Positions 7,446 through 14,873 of a stretch of DNA of 42,635 bases are shown piece after piece. The translations under genes and the position numbers were made by a program. The stretch comes from Streptosporangium canum (GTDB lineage: Bacteria; Actinomycetota; Actinomycetes; Streptosporangiales; Streptosporangiaceae). The notes below the pieces were generated by a model. The model was not told the DNA's origin. It ran no database searches and saw nothing but the letters and a program-made list of their open reading frames with translations. Position 1 is the stretch's first letter. Each line of letters starts with the position of its first letter. The DNA is taken from NCBI RefSeq assembly GCF_900113865.1, contig NZ_FOQY01000053.1, positions 1-42,635 on the forward strand, written 5' to 3'.

Positions 7446-9466
7446 CGGCCCGCCCTTACCGCGACGACGATGCTGTGGGCCCGCCCGCCGATCCATCCAT
7501 CCATGTCCGGCGGTGGCGCCTCGTAGAGCACCGCGATAGGAGAGCCGCACAGGTGCGTACGGAGCACGTCCAGGTCCATCTCCCCGGTGAGGTCCAGCAG
7601 CAGGCGCTGATCGTCCATGGCCAGGAGCACACGGTCAGGCACACCCGCCCGGCCGCGCCAGGCGTGCAGCTGCGCGGCCCACTCCTCCAGGGATGCCGCA
7701 CGGCCGGGCAGGGCGCGGGCCCGAAGCTGCCAGCGGGCGGCAACGACGATGCTGCGCCGATAGTGCAGCCCCGGCGTGAACGGCAGCGTCCACGCCGCAC
7801 CCCAGTCGAACCAGGTCACCTGCGGAGTCGCGGCACGGCTGATCTCGGCCAGGAACCGGGCCAGCGGCGGGGTGAAGTTGTTCCACATGAAGTTGAGCGC
7901 GGTCGGCGCGAGCAGCTCCAGGCGCTCCCCGGTGGCGGCCACCGCGAGGTAGAGGTGGCTACCGCGCAGACCTACGACCAGATCAGAGGGGACGAAAACC
8001 GTGGCGTCGCTGCCCCGGTGCTCTCCGACGCTGACCAGCTTCGGCAGGACTTGCGGGGTGCGCGTGAGCAGGTCGGCCTCGACGCGGGAGGGATGGAACG
8101 ACAACTGAGCCAGTTCCGCCACAGGGTCAACCGTGGGAAGGGCCACTTGCCCGGCGGCCTGCGGGAATAGGTGCCCGAATCGTCCCGTCATCGTGCCTGC
8201 CGCCCTGGAGACGGTGTGAACGCGGACGCGGAAGTCGCCTCGGTCGAGCGCTGGGAGGGAATGGGCTTGGACCTGTGCGCACACCTCGAAGTGCGGTGCC
8301 AGGGCGGTGGGTTCGCCTGCGGCCGCCTCCAACTCCTCGATGAGCGGCTCGGACAGGATCACCGTCCGGTGGCGTTCGACGGCGGCGGTCCCTGCGAGAT
8401 CCAACAGCAGCCGGTCGCGTCGCGACATCGGTCGTGGCGGCTCGGACACCGAGCCGAACCCGTCAGGCAGGCCCAACCCGTTGTCCGGGTCAACGAGCTG
8501 CTCCAGGCCGACCTCGGCGTCTTCACCCCATCGGGCGGCGAACTGCTCGGTGTAGCGCCGCCACGCCCGAGTGCCGGTTGGGTTGGCCGCGAGCCTGGCC
8601 AGCACGGTTGCTACGGTTTCCATCTCGACCGCGACGGCCTCCGGTAGTCGAACCTTGGCGTTCAGCCGTAGGTCCACGTACGCCTCCCGATCGCGGGCGT
8701 CCAAGGCGACGGCAGGCAGGACGGCTGCCGGGTCAACGATCGTGGCGGGGGCACGCAGTGCCGACAGCAGCAGCCGAAGCCGCAGCAGCTCCGCGAGGAA
8801 CGCCGCCTGGTGGTGTTCCTCCACCTGCGGGAACTCTGCGGCGAGTTTGCCCGTGAGCGCCGCATACCGGATGGGTGACTTGGCCGCTTGGAGAACGAGC
8901 GTCAGCGCAGGCGTCAGTGCGAGGGAGAACTCCGACGCGCCCTCGGACGGCACGAAGACGCGGCCGCCGCGCACGTACACCAGGTTGTTGACGCACACCT
9001 CGACGGCTGCCATCGACGTGCCGTCGGCCTCCTGGGTGTTGATCACCTTGTCCAGCGCCCGGGGGTCGGCTCGGGTGACGATCTCGTGCTCATCCCCGAC
9101 AAGCACGGCGGATGTCTCGCCGAAGTCGACCAGGCAGACGCCGGCGAACAGGCCGAACGGCGTGGACCGGTGCTCATACCTGATGGCGTACCGGGCGACC
9201 GCGAGTGCGGCGCGACGCGCCCGGCGAGCGTTCGACAACCGCCCATCCAGAACTGCCTCCACCTGGCGGGCCAGGTCCAGGCTGGCACTGGAGACCGCGC
9301 GCCGGAACGTGTCATCGGCCCAGATCGGGCCGAGCCAGGAACGCCACTGCTCGGGGGACGCGGCGGGCCCCGGCCACTGCGGCAGGGCAGGGGCGGAAAG
9401 GTTCACCGCCGCGCGCAGCATCCCGGCGCCCGTGCACCGGTACAGGGTCCGCCGCGACCGCGTCAT
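7442..9466 (-). CDS. Lantibiotic dehydratase, glutamylation domain only (split LanB)
   Basis: A 674-aa protein that matches the N-terminal part of LanB, which uses glutamyl-tRNA to glutamylate Ser/Thr of the precursor. Typical features are the early YEHRSTPFGLFAGVCL and the late PFTPGLHYRRSIVVAARWQL, with the closing HAWRGRAGVPDRVLLAMDDQ. Full LanB proteins are about 1000 aa; here the C-terminal elimination domain is absent and sits instead at the front of the methyltransferase protein two genes downstream. This is a split LanB, as in thiopeptide systems. The ATG at 9466 (or GTG at 9469) has GGAG 5-8 bases upstream. It follows the precursor gene by 62 bases. Confidence 0.92.
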   Translation of the reverse strand: MTRSRRTLYRCTGAGMLRAAVNLSAPALPQWPGPAASPEQWRSWLGPIWADDTFRRAVSSASLDLARQVEAVLDGRLSNARRARRAALAVARYAIRYEHRSTPFGLFAGVCLVDFGETSAVLVGDEHEIVTRADPRALDKVINTQEADGTSMAAVEVCVNNLVYVRGGRVFVPSEGASEFSLALTPALTLVLQAAKSPIRYAALTGKLAAEFPQVEEHHQAAFLAELLRLRLLLSALRAPATIVDPAAVLPAVALDARDREAYVDLRLNAKVRLPEAVAVEMETVATVLARLAANPTGTRAWRRYTEQFAARWGEDAEVGLEQLVDPDNGLGLPDGFGSVSEPPRPMSRRDRLLLDLAGTAAVERHRTVILSEPLIEELEAAAGEPTALAPHFEVCAQVQAHSLPALDRGDFRVRVHTVSRAAGTMTGRFGHLFPQAAGQVALPTVDPVAELAQLSFHPSRVEADLLTRTPQVLPKLVSVGEHRGSDATVFVPSDLVVGLRGSHLYLAVAATGERLELLAPTALNFMWNNFTPPLARFLAEISRAATPQVTWFDWGAAWTLPFTPGLHYRRSIVVAARWQLRARALPGRAASLEEWAAQLHAWRGRAGVPDRVLLAMDDQRLLLDLTGEMDLDVLRTHLCGSPIAVLYEAPPPDMDGWIGGRAHSIVVAVRAGR

Positions 9467-9528
9467 CACTCACGCTCCGTTCTGGGGAAGAAGGGGGCGC
9501 GGGCCCGTACGGACCCGCGCCCCGCGGA

Positions 9529-9702
9529 CTACGAGGTCGTGCAGGCGCTCGGGCAGGAGGTTCCGCAGTTGTCGCCGGTGCTGCACATCAGCACCGTGTC
9601 GGCCGCCGGGGTGTTCTCGATGAATTCGATGTTGAGGGCGAACGGGTCGAACGTCTCTCCCGTGTCGACCGTGGCGGTCTCCTCCGGGGTCAGAGTGCTC
9701 AT
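9529..9702 (-). CDS. FxLD-family lanthipeptide precursor peptide
   Basis: A 57-aa precursor. The ATG at 9702 has AAGGAG 7-8 bases upstream; an open frame further upstream is not supported. The leader is acidic (TPEETATVDTGETFDP) and carries FALN at 21-24 followed by IEFIEN, in the place where this family normally has F-x-L-D. The C-terminal core has Cys at 40, 46, 50 and 54 (MCSTGDNCGTSC, then PSACTTS), with Ser/Thr at 41, 42, 48, 49, 52, 55, 56 and 57 as dehydration sites. Asp44 in GDNCG is the likely target of the methyltransferase. The cut site between leader and core is not evident, and no dedicated protease or transporter gene is nearby. Confidence 0.9.
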   Translation of the reverse strand: MSTLTPEETATVDTGETFDPFALNIEFIENTPAADTVLMCSTGDNCGTSCPSACTTS

Positions 9703-9770
9703 GTCTCTACTCCTTGTCCTGTTTCGGGTTCCTGACGTGGGGTGTCCACGCCAGCCGGGCAGGGGCATAG

Positions 9771-10091
9771 TCAGCCCGCTTCCGCCTGGTTCACGTACGG
9801 GTCGGCCTCGTACCATTCGCCGCGGCTGGTGTGGTCAAGGTGGTGCTTGCGCACCAGGGCGGCGTACATCTGGATGACGTCGCGGTAGGCCCGGCCTCGG
9901 CTGGTTTGCTCGTGCCCGCGCCTGTCGGCGGGACGGAGCACGAAGAACTCGCCGCCCTCCGACGCCAGTTCGTACCGGCCGCAGCACGAGGTGTGTCTGA
10001 CCCGGAGGATGGCGCCATGTGACGTGTACGGCTCCCACTCGGGGGTGGGGCCCTCCTGCTTGACCGCCTGCGGCTGGCGGGTTCTCGTCAT
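9771..10091 (-). CDS. Small hypothetical protein upstream of the precursor gene
   Basis: A 106-aa protein that ends 68 bases before the precursor start, on the same strand. The middle is strand-rich (HGAILRVRHTSCCGRYELAS, then GGEFFVLRP) and the end is helical (GRAYRDVIQMYAALVRKHHL). The CC pair and the strand-then-helix layout could fit a small binding domain, but I do not recognise a family. The ATG at 10091 has only a distant GGAGAG. It may be an accessory factor of the lanthipeptide pathway or an unrelated island gene. Confidence 0.6.
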   Translation of the reverse strand: MTRTRQPQAVKQEGPTPEWEPYTSHGAILRVRHTSCCGRYELASEGGEFFVLRPADRRGHEQTSRGRAYRDVIQMYAALVRKHHLDHTSRGEWYEADPYVNQAEAG

Positions 10092-10440
10092 CCTCGTCTG
10101 CTCTCTCCACGGGGCGTGCGGCCCGCTGGGGGAGGAAGGCGGACAACCTGCACTCCTCGACAGGGTGCCCGCCTTCCCCCGCCTGGCCGGCCCGCTGGCG
10201 AGCCTGCGCGCTCGCCACGTGGGAAGGGTCCGGCCAGGATCTGGAGCCCGCCGCCCACGACGGCCTCCCGGGGTACATCGTGGGCGGCGGGTCGTAGGCG
10301 GCGCGGGGCAGCATGGGCGCTAGGTAGGGGCATGGGCCCGCGCCGGAGTACGTGGACGGCCGCACGTTGTGAGCCTGCTCGGCTGTCTACGCCAAGACGA
10401 GGAGGAGCAACACGGCCACCCGGCGACCGCCAGGAACGCG
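10092..10440. other. Gap upstream of the small gene, no supported gene
   Basis: About 350 bases. The minus-strand frames here are rich in Arg, Pro and Gly with no recognisable start. It may carry the promoter of the downstream lanthipeptide genes, but I can see no clear -10/-35 pair. Confidence 0.4.
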
Positions 10441-11061
10441 TCACTGTACGTGAACACGATGCGCTCCCGCCTGGTGTGGTCTGGGGCCCCGAGGTCTTCC
10501 GGGCCGGCGGGGTGCTGCCAGGTCCGGTGATCGTCTTGGGGCCGCCTCTGGCAGATCCTCACGGCCACCCGGAACGGGTGTAGTGGGTGGCCGGTCCGCG
10601 GTCATGGCGCGCGGGGAGGTCCGCCAGAGATCAAGTTCAGCTTCCTGCATGCGCTGCCACAGCTCGGTGGCGCTGCGCCCCATGACGGTGCGACATAGCC
10701 GCGGGTCGGAGCACTCCCACGCCTGCAGGACCCGCCAGTACGGGCGCCACAGGACAAGCCAGCGGGGCGCCCGCGCCTGTATCAGTTTGGCGACCTCGAT
10801 GGCGCCGGGGTCATACCGGGGCTGCATCGAGCACTTCACGAAGGTGGACGGGGAGGCGACAGCCCGCGCGATAGCCGCTGCGTTCTCTTGGACGACCTCG
10901 GTTACCCCAGGAATCGCCCCCTTCAGCTTGCCGGCGGCTGCACGGTCGGCCTCGAAGCCGTCCTTTTCGGAGCCTGCGAGCGCGGCGTACGTGCGCTCTA
11001 CCGCTGGCACGTCCGGGTTGAATTCGCTGCCGGGCGGTGGTGCGACGAAGGTGTCAATCAT
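10441..11061 (-). CDS. Hypothetical protein coupled to the resolvase-like gene
   Basis: A 206-aa protein. The ATG at 11061 (or 11064) overlaps the end of the upstream gene and has AAGGA 7 bases before it, so translation is probably coupled. Residues 1-135 look like a folded, helical domain (GAIPGVTEVVQENAAAIARA, then ARAPRWLVLWRPYWRVLQAW and RSATELWQRMQEAELDLW). The last 60 residues are Pro/Arg-rich and could be disordered or the result of a frameshift. No family is recognised. Confidence 0.6.
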   Translation of the reverse strand: MIDTFVAPPPGSEFNPDVPAVERTYAALAGSEKDGFEADRAAAGKLKGAIPGVTEVVQENAAAIARAVASPSTFVKCSMQPRYDPGAIEVAKLIQARAPRWLVLWRPYWRVLQAWECSDPRLCRTVMGRSATELWQRMQEAELDLWRTSPRAMTADRPPTTPVPGGREDLPEAAPRRSPDLAAPRRPGRPRGPRPHQAGAHRVHVQ

Positions 11062-11497
11062 CATGGGGTCCTTGGCGAGTTGGTTCGAGCTGGCCATGGG
11101 GAACGGCGCGGGCCAGAGTCACGACTGGTCGGCCGGCGGAAGAGCCAGTGGTACGGAGGGCTCCCCGCACGACCAGCAGCCGCGCCCCAATCGCGTTCAG
11201 CTGTTCCCGCCGCCGAGTCGCGACGGGCTTCTCGCCCAGGTGGTGCGTAGTGGGCAGAACCACCCCGTAGGCGCCGGACATGAGAAGGACGTCCAGCAGG
11301 CCGGCGAAGGCCGGGTCGTCCGACGATGCGGCCCCTCGATCGGTGAAGATGCCGCAAAGCTGCAGTTCGTGCTGCTCGCAGTATTGGGCGAGGGCTACCG
11401 TCAGGGCGGCGTGCCGCTCGGGCGTCGAACGATGCAGCCGCAGGTACCCGTAGACGATCGGGCCGTCCACATCGTGTTGTTCGGTGAGTGTCCACAA
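11054..11497 (-). CDS. Resolvase-fold protein, 147 aa
   Basis: The start is a TTG at 11497 with AAGGA 8 bases upstream. The protein resembles the N-terminal catalytic fold of small serine recombinases: GYLRLHRSTPERHAALTVAL, then YCEQHELQLCGIFTDRG, then LLDVLLMSGAYGVVLPT. However, the nucleophile region (Y-x-R-x-S) reads YGYLRLHRS with changed spacing, and there is no DNA-binding tail. It is therefore more likely a repurposed resolvase-like protein than an active recombinase. It is the first gene of the minus-strand set and divergent from the HTH-TPR-YdcF gene. Confidence 0.7.
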   Translation of the reverse strand: MWTLTEQHDVDGPIVYGYLRLHRSTPERHAALTVALAQYCEQHELQLCGIFTDRGAASSDDPAFAGLLDVLLMSGAYGVVLPTTHHLGEKPVATRRREQLNAIGARLLVVRGALRTTGSSAGRPVVTLARAVPHGQLEPTRQGPHDD

Positions 11498-11654
11498 GGT
11501 AGCCGTCCTTACCGTGGCCGGGGCTTACGGCCCGCTCTTTGAGCATGGCCAGCCCCGACCCCGCTGGATACGACCCGCTGTCGCACTTGCGTTGCACTTC
11601 CGTAGGCCCTCGGTACCTCTACGTGCTTCCATGGCCGTGGAAGGGAGCAGCGAC
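11498..11654. promoter_or_regulatory. Divergent intergenic region between lanthipeptide side and HTH-TPR-YdcF gene
   Basis: 157 bases between two divergent starts, so promoters in both directions are expected. A plausible plus-strand -35 is TTGCAC at 11592-11597; the matching -10 (TACCTC at 11614-11619) is weak. The downstream protein carries an HTH, so binding to this region is a reasonable guess. Confidence 0.35.
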
Positions 11655-13439
11655 GTGACGACCGTGCATGAGTGGACCGGTCTCGAAGCGCGTGCACTTC
11701 GCCGAGCCCTGCGGATGAGCGTGCGGGTGTTCGCGCAGCACCTCGGCGTGGCTCCCCGCACCGTGGCGAAGTGGGACCAGCTCGGTACCACTACTCGGCC
11801 ACGTCCGGACACCCAAGCCATCCTGGACACCGCACTCGCCCGCGCGAATTCGGCGACTCACCTGCGGTTCGAGACGCTGCTCTTGGAACTCGGCCAGGAC
11901 GTGGACCAAGGGCTGAGAGTCACCCGGATGGGACCACGGGCCTGGGACTACGAGACCTGGACAGACGACCTTGACCGGGCTGTGGTCGCTCTTAGCCGCC
12001 AGAGCTTCAGCTACGCCACCGACCTACTGAAGCGATGGCTCACCCGCTACGACCCGCACGCGTTGGACGACAAGGGTCTTTACCTGTTCGCACGATCGAC
12101 GACGCTGTTCGGCGACCTCCAGCGCGACCAAGGAGCAGTCGCCGGCCCATTGTCCGCTCGCCGCTCCTACCTCAACGCCCGATCGATCTATGGACAGCTC
12201 GACATCCCCCGTCGTATCGCGCAGCTCGACCTTTCGTTGGCGGTGGTCGCCGAGATGGGGGGCCGGTTGGACGAGGCCGCCAAGGAATATGAGGCGCTGG
12301 CGGTGGACGACCGGCTCTCACCACGCGACAGGGCGCGAGCCCGGCTGTGGGTGGGGACCGCCCTGAGCAAGAACGACAAGAATGACTACGCCGCCCGCCT
12401 GATGACGACCGCCATCCGCGAGTTCGAGAACCTCGGCGAACCCGAGGACTGGTCCGTCGCGCACCAGAAACTCGCTCTGGCCCACCGTGGCGCAGGGAAC
12501 CTCTCGGAGGCGCTACGCCTGATCGACCTCGCCCGCGCCACCGCAGTCACCGATGCGCCCATGCAGCGGGTCCGGCTGGAGACGGCTTACGGGCACGTCC
12601 TGCTTTCGGATCGGGCCACCGTGGATGATGGGGTGGTGATCCTCGACCGTGCCGCACGCGAGGCCGCGCAGCACGGGCTCGCGCACCAACTGCGCAGCAT
12701 CGAGGGCATCCAGCGGACCATCCAGGGGGAGATCCGCCTCCCTCTGCCACGGCGACCAGGGAGCAACCGAGTGAGCGTCAAGCAGCAGGTCATCACCGAC
12801 GAGCAGTGGCAGCACGCCCACACCATCTGGGACTACCACCAGATGCACCACGACCTGAGCCGGTGTGACGTGGCCATTGGCCTGGGCAGCCACGATCTGG
12901 GGGTGGCACGCGCGGCGGTCGACCTGCACCGCGCCGGCTGGTTCCCGCTGCTCGTCTTCTCCGGTGCCACCAGCCCCACCACCGCGGCGCGCTTCCCCCG
13001 AGGCGAGGCCGTCCACTACCGCGAGCACGCGCTTGACCTCGGCATGTCCGACGAGGCGATTCTGCTGGAGCCGAATGCCATCAACACCGGCCAGAACATC
13101 GCACTGTCCCGCCAGGTGCTGGCCGATGCAGGTATTCGGCCTGGTTCGGTGCTCCTGATCTCCAAGCCGTACATGGAGCGCCGGGCCTACGCCACGGCAC
13201 GAAAGGTATGGCCCGAGGTCGAGGTGGTGTGCGCCTCCGAGCCGCTTGAGCTGGACGACTACGTTAGCTCGATCGGCGATCCGAAGTTGGTCATCGACAT
13301 GCTCGTCGGCGACCTCCAGCGCGTGATCGAGTACCCCAAGCTCGGCTACGCCATCGAGCAGCCCGTCCCAGGAGAGGTCCATGACGCCTACCAGGCTCTT
13401 CTCCGCGCCGGATTCGACAGCAGGCTCCTTACGCCCTGA
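11655..13439 (+). CDS. HTH-TPR regulator fused to a YdcF (DUF218) domain
   Basis: A 594-aa protein. The GTG at 11655 has GGAAGGGAG 8 bases upstream and was preferred over the ATG at 11631. Residues 1-60 are an XRE-type helix-turn-helix (RALRMSVRVFAQHLGVAPRT, then VAKWDQLG). Residues about 95-365 are TPR-like helix pairs (GRLDEAAKEYEALA, GNLSEALRLIDLARA). Residues about 375-590 are a YdcF/ElyC-type domain with LGSHDLGVARAAVDLHRAG, LVFSGATSP, the EAVHYREHALDLG helix, NTGQNIALSR and SKPYMERRA. Related YdcF proteins bind nucleotide-like ligands or act in envelope metabolism. No stop codon separates the parts, but a second start site lies at the junction (12771). The downstream gene overlaps by 59 bases. 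Confidence 0.85.
   Translation: MTTVHEWTGLEARALRRALRMSVRVFAQHLGVAPRTVAKWDQLGTTTRPRPDTQAILDTALARANSATHLRFETLLLELGQDVDQGLRVTRMGPRAWDYETWTDDLDRAVVALSRQSFSYATDLLKRWLTRYDPHALDDKGLYLFARSTTLFGDLQRDQGAVAGPLSARRSYLNARSIYGQLDIPRRIAQLDLSLAVVAEMGGRLDEAAKEYEALAVDDRLSPRDRARARLWVGTALSKNDKNDYAARLMTTAIREFENLGEPEDWSVAHQKLALAHRGAGNLSEALRLIDLARATAVTDAPMQRVRLETAYGHVLLSDRATVDDGVVILDRAAREAAQHGLAHQLRSIEGIQRTIQGEIRLPLPRRPGSNRVSVKQQVITDEQWQHAHTIWDYHQMHHDLSRCDVAIGLGSHDLGVARAAVDLHRAGWFPLLVFSGATSPTTAARFPRGEAVHYREHALDLGMSDEAILLEPNAINTGQNIALSRQVLADAGIRPGSVLLISKPYMERRAYATARKVWPEVEVVCASEPLELDDYVSSIGDPKLVIDMLVGDLQRVIEYPKLGYAIEQPVPGEVHDAYQALLRAGFDSRLLTP
12758..12773 (+). promoter_or_regulatory. Internal ribosome binding site and in-frame GTG before the YdcF domain
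   Basis: AGGGAG at 12758-12763, then 7 bases, then an in-frame GTG at 12771. It stands exactly at the linker between the TPR and YdcF parts. It could yield a separate 222-aa YdcF protein in addition to the full fusion, or be the fossil start of a once separate gene. Confidence 0.5.
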
Positions 13440-14181
13440 CCTGCCGTACGGCGAGGTGTGCGCCATCCACCAGCCCAACCTCTTCCCCCGGCTGGTGACG
13501 CTGGCCAAGCTGTTCGCCGCCGACTACTGGATCGTCCTGGACGATGTGCAGTTCGCACGCAGGGACTACCAGCACCGTGCGCGCCTCGCCTCGCTCGACG
13601 GCTCGTGGCAGCCGCAGTGGCTCTCCATTTCCACCTATCTGCCATACGGCCGCTTCACTTCCATCCGCGGAGCGCGTCTGGCCGATCCCTCCCGCTGCCG
13701 GCGCCGTGTCGTTCAGCTCCTCGCCGACCACTACCGGCGCAGTGCCTACTGGCCGTCGTTCAAGAGGGGGCTCGAACCCGTACTCGCCGCGTTCGAGAGT
13801 ACGGATCGACTGGCGGACGTGACGGAGCTGTCCACGCGCCTGCTGCTGGAGGAGGTCGGGTGGCAGGGGCAGATCCTGCACAGCAGCGATCTGCTCGCAC
13901 CTGGTGAACGTTCGCAGCGCCTGGCCGACCTGGCATGGCTGACAGGCGCCACGACCTACCTGTGCGGGACCGGGGGCATGCGATACCTGGACCCGGCCGC
14001 TTTCCGGGTCCACTCGATCGAGGTTCTCCCGTTCCAGGCCCGCGGATCGGGCATATGGGCATCCGCCCGGGAGGTGAGCGCGGTACACGCCCTGATGCTC
14101 GTCGGGTCGGGTGCTCTGGGGCAGGAACTGGAGGCTTTGCGCGGACGGGTTCTTGAGGACGATTCCCGATCTAGTGTCTAG
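13381..14181 (+). CDS. WbqC-family protein
   Basis: A 266-aa cytoplasmic protein. The N-terminal family signature is clear: AIHQPNLFPRL, then KLFAADYWIVLDDVQFARR and DYQHRARL. It continues with WLSISTYLPYGRFTSI, which resembles the family pattern for the strand after the first motif. WbqC-like proteins occur in polysaccharide and glycan gene clusters, but their reaction is not known to me. The ATG at 13381 has AGGAG 6 bases upstream and overlaps the end of the YdcF fusion gene, so the two are probably translated together. The partnership of YdcF and WbqC suggests that they act on a shared substrate. Confidence 0.85.
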   Translation: MTPTRLFSAPDSTAGSLRPDLPYGEVCAIHQPNLFPRLVTLAKLFAADYWIVLDDVQFARRDYQHRARLASLDGSWQPQWLSISTYLPYGRFTSIRGARLADPSRCRRRVVQLLADHYRRSAYWPSFKRGLEPVLAAFESTDRLADVTELSTRLLLEEVGWQGQILHSSDLLAPGERSQRLADLAWLTGATTYLCGTGGMRYLDPAAFRVHSIEVLPFQARGSGIWASAREVSAVHALMLVGSGALGQELEALRGRVLEDDSRSSV

Positions 14182-14348
14182 CCCTGCTGGGCTTTGGAGA
14201 TCGGTTCGCCCTCCTCACCATGCCGGCTCATGGCACTCCGGTTCCTCGGCAAGGATCCCGACAGCCCCCAGGTTGCCATCCACTCCGCGAACAACCCGCC
14301 GCACAAGTTGTGCTGACAGGGGCGAAAAATCCCGAACGCGGTGATCCT

Positions 14349-14364
14349 TCCCGAAATTTCGGGA
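14349..14364. promoter_or_regulatory. Perfect 16-bp palindrome
   Basis: TCCCGAAATTTCGGGA is fully self-complementary. The half-site TCCCGAA also occurs about 20 bases upstream, in AATCCCGAAC. It lies between the WbqC gene and the IS3 remnant. It might be an operator or part of a mobile-element end. Confidence 0.4.
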
Positions 14365-14505
14365 TCAGCTTGTCAGAGGCGACTTGCGCACGGCTTGGAA
14401 CCTGCCGGTTCACTCCTCCGGCGACAGGCCGTGGCACTTCCCCCTGGTTGGTGGACACGCTGATGCTGGATCTTGCTCGATCCGGAGGAAGCGAGAAGAC
14501 CGTCG

Positions 14506-14862
14506 ATGGCGTTGAAGGACTACTTGGAGGAGTTCAAGGCCGATGCCGTGGCCTTGTACGAGTCCACCCCCGGCGCGACCTGCAAAGGCATCGCCGCCGA
14601 TCTCGGCGTGAGCCGGGGCGGCCTGCGTGCGTGGGTACTGCTCGCACGTGCCCGCCGAGGTGAGGAGCCGGTCAGGCCGCCGACCAGTTCGGACAGCGGG
14701 CGCGCCCGGCAACCCTCCAGGGCGAGCGATGAGATCGCGGAGCGGATCGCTCAGCTGGAAGAGCGCGTGCGTGAGCTGGAGGCCAGCGAGAAGAAGCTCA
14801 CTACAGAACGCGACATTCTCCGTAAAGCGGCCAAATATTTCGCCGGGGAGACGCACTGGTGA
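14506..14862 (+). pseudogene. IS3-family transposase OrfA, element truncated (OrfB missing)
   Basis: 118 aa starting MALKDYLEEFKADAVALYES with an HTH (GIAADLGVSRGGLRAWVLL) and a C-terminal leucine-zipper-like coiled coil (AERIAQLEERVRELEASEKK). It ends RKAAKYFAGETHW, the normal end of IS3 OrfA. OrfB, the integrase-like part, should follow in the -1 frame, but the sequence changes within about 10 bases of the OrfA stop. The left end of the element is probably near 14450 (GGTGGACACGCTGATG). The element cannot transpose by itself. Confidence 0.85.
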
Positions 14863-14873
14863 GGACCCGTTAA

